DNA of 18,546 nucleotides from NCBI GenBank assembly GCA_964415395.1, contig CAYPZU010000042.1, forward strand, positions 1 through 18,546. Direction: 5' to 3'. The DNA is from CAYPZU01 sp964415395. Lineage in GTDB: Bacteria; Chlamydiota; Chlamydiia; Chlamydiales; SM23-39. A model generated the notes under the pieces. It made no database searches. It had not been told where the DNA came from and saw nothing but the letters and a program-made list of their open reading frames with translations. Of this stretch, positions 14,059 to 18,546 are shown in pieces. Position 1 is the first letter of the stretch, and the number at the start of each line of letters is the position of its first letter. The position numbers were made by a program, and so were the translations under genes.

Positions 14059-14901
14059 CAGCCGCCGCCAGGTTTTACTATGTGCAGGAACCGCATGCGC
14101 TCATGCGGGAGGAACCCATGCCTCTTTCTGCAGTGGTTTCCGACGCAGTCCATTCGCAAAAAGTACAGATTTTAGATGAGCGGAACGGATGGCTGAAGAT
14201 CGCAACGGAAGATGATGGCTATGTCGGCTGGGTCAAAAAGCGTTCTATCGTCGAATTGAAGGAAGATTTTTTCGCGCAAGCCAAGAAGATTGGGAGAATC
14301 CACCGGCTGAAAGCGCATCTCTACGTCGAAGCGGACACTGAGAAAGGCCCTTTGTACAGCCTTGGATTCGGGAGCCGGTTCGAGGTTGNNNNNNNNNNTC
14401 GAGGTTGTGAATAGAGCCCATCCCCGCTGGGCGACGGTGGAGCTCGTTTCCGGCCAAATGGTTTATATCCAGAAAGGGGATTTCAGCGAGGAAGAGGCGC
14501 CGATGCGGCTCGATGAGATGGTTCGGGTCAGCCATCGATTCATCGGTTTGCCTTACGCCTGGGGAGGAAGATCCTCTCTCGACGGATACGACTGTTCCGG
14601 ATTCGTCCAGATGCTCTACGCTCAAATGGGCGTGCAGCTGCCGCGCGACTCAAAAGACCAATTTATTTGGAAAGGGTTTCAGGAAGTTCCGATTGATAAG
14701 CTCCAGCCGGGCGATCTCGTTTTCTGGGGCAAGGCCCAGGATCAGATCCGCCATGTCGGGATGTTTGTGGGCGAGGGCTGCTTCATCCACTCGACTGTGA
14801 AGGAAAACGACCCGTCGATCCATCTCAGCGAGTTAGCCAGCGCGGAGTGGAACGGAACAAGCGAAACTTTGCCTTTCCGCGCCGCAAGAAGACTCGCTTA
14901 G
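14055..14901 (+). CDS. NlpC/P60 peptidoglycan endopeptidase with SH3 domain, interrupted by an assembly gap
   Basis: A papain-like cysteine peptidase of about 275 aa once the gap is closed. The N-terminal region (residues about 10-75, VQEPHALMREEP through DDGYVGWVKKRSIVEL) is a bacterial SH3 domain. The C-terminal NlpC/P60 domain has YDCSGF with catalytic C174, RHVGMFVG with H227, and FIHST with third residue H239 (numbering after removing 19 bases). It also has LPYAWGG and LQPGDLVFW. NlpC/P60 enzymes cut D-Glu-diamino-acid bonds in peptidoglycan peptides. There is no signal peptide on the visible start. The reading frame appears broken at 14380-14407, where ten Ns sit between two copies of a 9-base word. 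Collapsing one copy plus the Ns restores a continuous frame (GSRFEVVNRAHP), so this is not a pseudogene. Confidence 0.9.
14380..14407. repeat. 9-base duplication flanking a scaffold gap (assembly artefact)
   Basis: TCGAGGTTG occurs at 14380-14388 and again at 14399-14407, directly on both sides of the ten Ns. The two contig ends evidently overlap by these 9 bases and were joined with a fixed-size N spacer instead of being merged. Confidence 0.9.
14389..14398. other. Assembly gap (10 Ns)
   Basis: Ten consecutive Ns inside the NlpC/P60 gene. The round number and the flanking 9-base overlap point to a scaffolding placeholder with no missing sequence behind it. Confidence 0.98.
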
Positions 14902-15215
14902 AGACTGAGAGTCGCAAATTCAGAGCTTCTGGCAAACAGCTCTATTTTTTCCTGAAAACCTGCCGGATCTTCGACGAAGTTGGCAACGACAACTCCAAAC
15001 AGCGACAATGACCCCGCCATCACGAGTCCCTCTCCGAAAGGGGTTGTAACCAGAGCCGCAGCTGCCAGCGAGCAAAACGAATTGCGGACGAGTTGGGCGA
15101 TCTGCCGCCTCGGCCCTTCCGCATCCCTGAGAGCATTTCCCATCCGGTCTATGGTATCTGCGTAGGCGTTTCCAAGATTTTCAAGGCACTGATAACTTGC
15201 GCGAATCAAATTCAT
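14898..15215 (-). CDS. Unknown small protein with a central hydrophobic region
   Basis: A 105-aa protein that I do not recognise. A charged N-terminal part (residues 1-45, NLGNAYADTIDRMGNALRD) precedes hydrophobic stretches at about 47-57 and 63-81 that are split by TTPFGEG. A short acidic-aromatic tail follows. The layout could be a hairpin in a membrane and is loosely like small inclusion-membrane proteins of intracellular bacteria, though the first hydrophobic lobe is short. ATG 15215 has only a weak GGA ribosome site. A near-consensus promoter lies about 30 bases upstream of it, which supports that the gene is real and well expressed. Its stop overlaps the NlpC/P60 stop by 4 bp, tail to tail. 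Confidence 0.65.
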   Translation of the reverse strand: MNLIRASYQCLENLGNAYADTIDRMGNALRDAEGPRRQIAQLVRNSFCSLAAAALVTTPFGEGLVMAGSLSLFGVVVANFVEDPAGFQEKIELFARSSEFATLSL

Positions 15216-15224
15216 CTAAATCCA

Positions 15225-15318
15225 GCTTATTTTAAGTTTGTTGCTTGAAATATTATATATAAATTTTTATTAATAATCAATGATTAAATTGTTAAATTAA
15301 AGTAAATATTATTAGATG
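15225..15318. other. AT-rich intergenic island
   Basis: About 95 bases almost free of G and C in a window that is otherwise GC-rich. It holds the minus-strand promoter for the 105-aa gene and the region just after the stop of the GT11 gene. No hairpin terminator with a stable GC stem was seen here. Confidence 0.7.
15252..15280 (-). promoter_or_regulatory. Strong sigma70-type promoter for the 105-aa gene
   Basis: On the minus strand, -35 TTGATT (15280-15275) and a perfect -10 TATAAT (15257-15252) are separated by exactly 17 bp. The predicted transcript starts near 15245, about 30 bases before ATG 15215. This is the closest match to consensus found in the window. Confidence 0.6.
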
Positions 15319-15320
15319 AG

Positions 15321-16151
15321 CTATTCGACAGCGATTTTGATCCAGGAGGAGGGGAAGCCGTCCTCGTCGATCCAGTCCTGAATATCGGGGCGGATGACGA
15401 TCTTATCCGGATTGGGGTTGAGCCAGGCGGCCCACCAGGAGTAGGTCGATTTCGGAGAGATGATCTGATGGGAGCAGCGGGACATCAGATAGAAATCGAA
15501 CGTGTGGGAGTTCCCCTCGATGAAATGGATGTTGAAGCGATAGAGGGGAAAGTTGTTCCTCACCCACTCGACCGAATCGGTGAAAACTAAAATGGCTGTC
15601 TCTTCGGGGAAAAGCTGCAGGGCCTGCAAATAATAGTCCCATTTCGTCCTGCCGATCCCGTTATTCGGGTCGATCGCGTCGGGCAGGAACGTCCGCACGT
15701 GGAGCGCAACCGTTTCTCCCTTCAAAACCGCGCCATATTTCGCTTCGATTCGTTCCAGCATCTCCTGCCTGGGCGCGAAGAGCTCCCGGATGAAATCGGT
15801 ATGATGCGCGAAGTATTTCTGGTGGGCGAAATAGCCGTGGAGGCAGAGGTTCTTTCCTTGAGTAAAGGCGATGGGGGCGAAGCTGTGGTAGGCGGCCTCG
15901 CTATGATGCGTCCACTCTCCGCCATGGGGTATTTCGGAGGCGTCGAGTTGGTAAAAGACATCCTGGAGGTTGAGCTGCCCGTTGATCGCCTGCCTCAAAC
16001 TGGGAAAGCGCGCCTCATACCCGTTGTCGAGGGCGAAAGAGACGGCGGCGGCCGTTTGGAACATTTGGTTGCCCAGCTGCCCCTGGATTTCGCAGGTAAC
16101 AGTTTCTTTCCCGAATACTTGCAAAGCCGCCAGGAGAAAAAGGAGAATCAT
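15321..16151 (-). CDS. Exported GT11 alpha-1,2-fucosyltransferase-like glycosyltransferase
   Basis: A 276-aa protein from ATG 16151, whose ATGA overlaps the stop of the upstream TylF-fusion gene. An upstream in-frame start at 16250 adds 33 polar residues that are only the opposite-frame reading of that gene. Seen: signal-like MILLFLLAALQVFG, then GQLGNQMFQTA (24-34), HVR at 151-153, and STYSWWAAWLNP (235-246), the three usual GT11 motifs. GT11 enzymes transfer fucose from GDP-fucose, but here HVR is followed by TFLPD instead of the usual RGDY, so the donor may differ. A signal peptide on a nucleotide-sugar enzyme is unusual in bacteria. It probably shares a transcript with the TylF fusion and may act on the same glycan. 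Confidence 0.88.
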   Translation of the reverse strand: MILLFLLAALQVFGKETVTCEIQGQLGNQMFQTAAAVSFALDNGYEARFPSLRQAINGQLNLQDVFYQLDASEIPHGGEWTHHSEAAYHSFAPIAFTQGKNLCLHGYFAHQKYFAHHTDFIRELFAPRQEMLERIEAKYGAVLKGETVALHVRTFLPDAIDPNNGIGRTKWDYYLQALQLFPEETAILVFTDSVEWVRNNFPLYRFNIHFIEGNSHTFDFYLMSRCSHQIISPKSTYSWWAAWLNPNPDKIVIRPDIQDWIDEDGFPSSWIKIAVE

Positions 16152-17470
16152 GGCTTCGTCTTCTGCCAGTAGACGGAGGCGAAGTCGATTGGAATGAATG
16201 GATCTTCGATCTGATGCTCTCTCCGGTAATCGGTCAGCGCTTCGACGCAATTCGGGTTCGAGCCGAAATCGTCGATGATCACGAAGCCTCCGACGGAGAG
16301 TTTAGGATAGAGATTTGTGAGCGCGTCGAGCGTCGATTCATACAGGTCGCCGTCGAGCCGCATCAAGGCGAGCTGTTCTATTGGAGCTTTTGGCAGAGTG
16401 TCGGAAAAGAGTCCTTTTAAAAAGACGACTTGAGAGTCGAGAAGGCCGAACTTTTTGAAATTGTTTTTCACTGTGGTCAACGGAACGGCGAGATAATGGT
16501 AGGACTCGGTGTGCAAAGGGCTGATCCGGTCCTGGGGATATTTTTCGAGATTTGGCGGCGGGACGCCGGTATACGAGTCCGCGACCCACACTTTTCTCTC
16601 CGTATCGCCAAAAGCTTTCAAGATGGCCCGCATCAAAATGGTGCAGCCGCCGCGCCACACTCCCGTCTCGATGCAGTCGCCCGGGATCTGGTTTTTTAAA
16701 ATCTCCTGCATGCAGAAATGGAGGTTGTCAAGCCGCTTCATTCCGACCATTGTGAGCGCCTGTTTAGGATGGTCGAAGCCGTATTCTCTGTGTTCCGGAT
16801 TGAAATCCCCCTGATAGCTCGCATCTTCGTAAATCGTGTTGGCCAGGATTTTCTTCATCACGTCGATGTAGAGTTCTTTCGGATCATCGGGAAGATGGTT
16901 TTTCTCTTCTATCCTGTAAAGAAACGAGGGAGCGTGGGCTTTTTCCAGAACCGCAAACTCCGAAAATTGCTGGTTTCTAAGGGTCCACTCCGGATGGGCC
17001 GCCATAAAAGAATCGGCTCCGCCCCGGACAACGAGGTATTGCTTCGCTTTTGCAGAGAATGTTTCAAGATCGGAAGGGGAGGGGTCGTTGAGAATCACCA
17101 TGTCGGCGTCGTAGAAATCAGGCTCCTCCATCGATTGAAACGAAATCCCTTTTGGGGAGGCCAGCTCGGCTGCCAAAATGAGTTCGTTGAGATGGACGAA
17201 ATAATCGGGTGCGATCCGGATATAGGACGTTTTTTCCTGGCCGTTTTCCGAGAGGCCCAAAAGAAGCGCCCACATTGGCACGATTTCATCGGCGCCTATT
17301 TCGGCAATTGAAGCGCAATTCGAGGCGAGCTGTCTTAAAAAGGGAAGCTCTTCTCTTTCTTTGCATTGGTTGAATTGTTCCAGAAGGTCACCGCTGCAAA
17401 TCGCAGCAGCCCCGATGAAAACTGGCAGAAACATCCGCAGCATGGCGCCTCTCCTTTTCGAGGGTGACAT
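16148..17470 (-). CDS. Exported fusion: degenerate methyltransferase-like domain plus TylF-type O-methyltransferase
   Basis: A 440-aa protein. A signal-like segment (KRRGAMLRMFLPVFIGAAAICSG) precedes two domains. Residues about 45-180 look like a decayed class I methyltransferase: SIAEIGADEIVPMWALL in the motif I place, DADMVILNDPSPSD where the acidic motif should be, and HPEWTL near its end. Residues about 198-440 are a full TylF (macrocin O-methyltransferase) domain: YIDVMKKILANTIYED, CIETGVWRGGCTILMRA (266-282), VWVADSYTG, LRLDGDLYEST (371-380) and VIIDDFG. TylF enzymes methylate sugar hydroxyls. ATG 17470 has GGAGG 9 bases upstream; ATG 17443 (MLRMF) has AGGAG 7 bases upstream and is equally possible. 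The stop overlaps the GT11 start in an ATGA. Confidence 0.88.
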   Translation of the reverse strand: MSPSKRRGAMLRMFLPVFIGAAAICSGDLLEQFNQCKEREELPFLRQLASNCASIAEIGADEIVPMWALLLGLSENGQEKTSYIRIAPDYFVHLNELILAAELASPKGISFQSMEEPDFYDADMVILNDPSPSDLETFSAKAKQYLVVRGGADSFMAAHPEWTLRNQQFSEFAVLEKAHAPSFLYRIEEKNHLPDDPKELYIDVMKKILANTIYEDASYQGDFNPEHREYGFDHPKQALTMVGMKRLDNLHFCMQEILKNQIPGDCIETGVWRGGCTILMRAILKAFGDTERKVWVADSYTGVPPPNLEKYPQDRISPLHTESYHYLAVPLTTVKNNFKKFGLLDSQVVFLKGLFSDTLPKAPIEQLALMRLDGDLYESTLDALTNLYPKLSVGGFVIIDDFGSNPNCVEALTDYRREHQIEDPFIPIDFASVYWQKTKP

Positions 17471-17518
17471 CTTCTTCTTCCTCCGCGTTTTAGGACAAGA
17501 ATTTTTTTCTTTCCTGTC

Positions 17519-17547
17519 TTGAAAATTAACTGAAGGGGTGGTTTGAT
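17519..17547 (+). promoter_or_regulatory. Candidate promoter for the GT-D gene, with inverted repeat over the -10
   Basis: TTGAAA (17519-17524), a 17-bp spacer and TTTGAT (17542-17547) sit in the 102-bp gap between the divergent TylF-fusion and GT-D genes. A perfect 5-bp inverted repeat, GGGGT (17535-17539) and ACCCC (17548-17552), brackets the -10. Transcription would start near 17555, about 18 bases before ATG 17573. Confidence 0.35.
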
Positions 17548-17572
17548 ACCCCGCTCGATTGTTGAGGAATTT

Positions 17573-18409
17573 ATGCGTTTTTTACTCCTTCTCTTTCCAG
17601 CGATGGCTCTTTTTTCCCAGAACTTTCATAAAACCGAGGAAACTCTTGGGAAGATCCGCGAGTTGATTGCAAGCGAAGAGCGGGGCGTCTATCTCCGCTT
17701 TGGCGACGGCGACGCGGCGCTGGCGCAAGGTCTTGAGGACAGCAATCAGTTTGCCGACGCGCAACTCATGCTCGAGATGAGAAAAGCCTTTGGCCTCAAT
17801 GGCCCGAACGTTTTGAAGTGTCTTTGTCTCAATTGCAAGGGGATTGGCTTTGAGGAGGGGATGAAACCAGGCGCATTCGAGGTCGATTATGGGTTTTGCT
17901 TTGAGATGCTCAACGCGGTATTTCCCTTTTGGGGCGGACCCATCAGAGACGTCTATTCGATGACAGCCCTCGCTTATGCCGCAACCCATAAGCAAAAGCT
18001 CTGTATCGATTTTCTCAAATTCCTCAAAAGGTCTCCCTGCACGATCCTAGTCGGCAACGCCAATATCCCGCAAAGCGTGAAGAATCTTCTTTTTGGGAAG
18101 GAGTGTGTTTTTATTCCTACCCCGCCGAAGAATTCGTATGTCGAGATCGACCGGATCGAGAAGGAATGTCTTGAGGAGGCCCGGAAACGCGAAGGCTACC
18201 AGGTTATTGTTTTTTCGATGGGCTGCTCTGGCCGGCCGCTCCAGCGCCGCCTGTGGAACCAGCTCAACAATGTTTTTTTATTTGACTTCGGCAGCCTCAT
18301 GGACGCGGTGTGCGGCTGGGACACGCGCGACTGGATCTATCTGAACCGCGAAGTGTTTGAGAACAACCGTTTTCTCGATCTTCTCTACCGCGAGCTGGGC
18401 GCCGATTGA
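17573..18409 (+). CDS. Exported GT-D fold (DUF1792-like) glycosyltransferase
   Basis: A 278-aa protein. ATG 17573 is preferred: GAGGA lies 4-5 bases upstream and a signal peptide (MRFLLLLFPAMALFSQN) starts there. A TTG start at 17543 would add MIPRSIVEEF and has no comparable ribosome site. The family signature RFGDGD is at 42-47. GT-D enzymes carry a metal-binding DXE in this place (RFGDGE), so this member has DXD (D45, D47). The C-terminal half has VIVFSMGCSGRPLQRRLWN and FLFDFGSLMDA, like the SMG...LAxDL...DIG block of the family. Known members add a sugar to protein-linked or surface glycans. The acceptor here is unknown. It is divergent from the TylF fusion and GT11 pair and likely functions with them. 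Confidence 0.8.
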   Translation: MRFLLLLFPAMALFSQNFHKTEETLGKIRELIASEERGVYLRFGDGDAALAQGLEDSNQFADAQLMLEMRKAFGLNGPNVLKCLCLNCKGIGFEEGMKPGAFEVDYGFCFEMLNAVFPFWGGPIRDVYSMTALAYAATHKQKLCIDFLKFLKRSPCTILVGNANIPQSVKNLLFGKECVFIPTPPKNSYVEIDRIEKECLEEARKREGYQVIVFSMGCSGRPLQRRLWNQLNNVFLFDFGSLMDAVCGWDTRDWIYLNREVFENNRFLDLLYRELGAD

Positions 18410-18420
18410 GCGCTTCTAGG

Positions 18421-18546
18421 CTACAGAGCGTTGAGAAGGAGGGCTGCAGCTCTTTGGCCGCTCGAGATCGCCCCTTCGGTGAAAGGAGCATTTAAATAAT
18501 CGCCGCAGAAGAATACGCACCCTCGTCCCTGTCCTTCCGGGTCGGA
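18421..18546 (-). CDS. C-terminus of an FAD-dependent amine-oxidase-type oxidoreductase (partial)
   Basis: Only the last 41 codons lie in the window; the gene continues beyond base 18546. The translation contains GCVFFCGDYLNAPFTEGA followed by ISSGQRAAALLLNAL and a TAG stop. The pattern 'xFFxGDYl...EGAixSGxxAAxxlL' is the closing FAD-contact segment of flavin amine oxidases and related NAD(P)/FAD oxidoreductases such as protoporphyrinogen-oxidase-like proteins. The substrate cannot be told from the fragment. The stop is 11 bp from the convergent GT-D stop. Confidence 0.75.
   Translation of the reverse strand, partial: SDPEGQGRGCVFFCGDYLNAPFTEGAISSGQRAAALLLNAL

Noticed and set aside
14055..14901. 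NlpC/P60 gene as a frameshifted pseudogene
   Set aside because: The break coincides with ten Ns flanked by a duplicated 9-base overlap, and collapsing it restores one frame with all catalytic residues.
15225..15318. AT island as a replication origin or CRISPR leader
   Set aside because: No repeated boxes, spacers or cas genes were seen; the AT content is explained by the promoter and short intergenic gap.
16718..17311. 197-aa plus-strand frame inside the TylF-fusion gene
   Set aside because: The minus strand carries the conserved TylF domain and the N-terminal domain through the same region.

Overview
The window comes from a fairly GC-rich bacterial genome (mid-50s % GC by eye) with compact genes, many 4-8 bp overlaps and short AT-rich promoter gaps. 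A 10-N scaffold gap shows it is a draft, probably metagenomic, assembly. No gene fixes the taxon. An NlpC/P60 protein with an N-terminal SH3 domain, a set of signal-peptide-bearing GT11, TylF and GT-D proteins, and a small membrane protein together suggest a host-associated bacterium, possibly a Chlamydiota (Parachlamydiales-like) lineage. That placement is an inference; the GC content is high for the group.

Layout. 1-5022 (+): cyoABCDE, a complete cytochrome bo3 quinol oxidase with its heme O synthase, followed by an overlapping DUF6314-like gene. 5029-6864 (-): a His/Met-rich outer-membrane protein and a small exported methyltransferase-like protein, in one operon. 6883-9420 (+): a P-type cation ATPase that starts 18 bp from the divergent outer-membrane gene. 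9426-10655 (-): an exported seven-bladed YVTN beta-propeller. 10738-14901 (+): a small beta-barrel protein, an exported methyltransferase, a two-part family III CoA-transferase, an unknown 107-aa gene, and an NlpC/P60 peptidase split only by the assembly gap. 14898-15215 (-): a small membrane-associated protein behind the best promoter in the window. 15321-17470 (-): a GT11 fucosyltransferase-like protein and a TylF fusion protein with coupled starts. 17573-18409 (+): a divergent GT-D (DUF1792-like) glycosyltransferase. 18421-18546 (-): the C-terminus of an FAD-dependent amine-oxidase-type enzyme that runs off the window.

How the genes work together. The cyo block takes electrons from quinol to O2 and pumps protons, and CyoE makes its heme O. 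The P-type ATPase and the Met/His-rich outer-membrane protein could form a metal or cation homeostasis pair. The most unusual feature is that five enzymes of normally cytosolic, SAM- or sugar-nucleotide-dependent families (at 5029, 11344, 15321, 16148 and 17573) each begin with a signal-peptide-like segment. Three of them sit together as a divergent glycan-modification locus. Because the bacterial periplasm is not known to hold SAM or nucleotide sugars, these may be exported to act in a host cell or on the cell surface. No tRNA, rRNA, CRISPR array or insertion sequence was seen, and no gene-free stretch exceeds about 105 bp.
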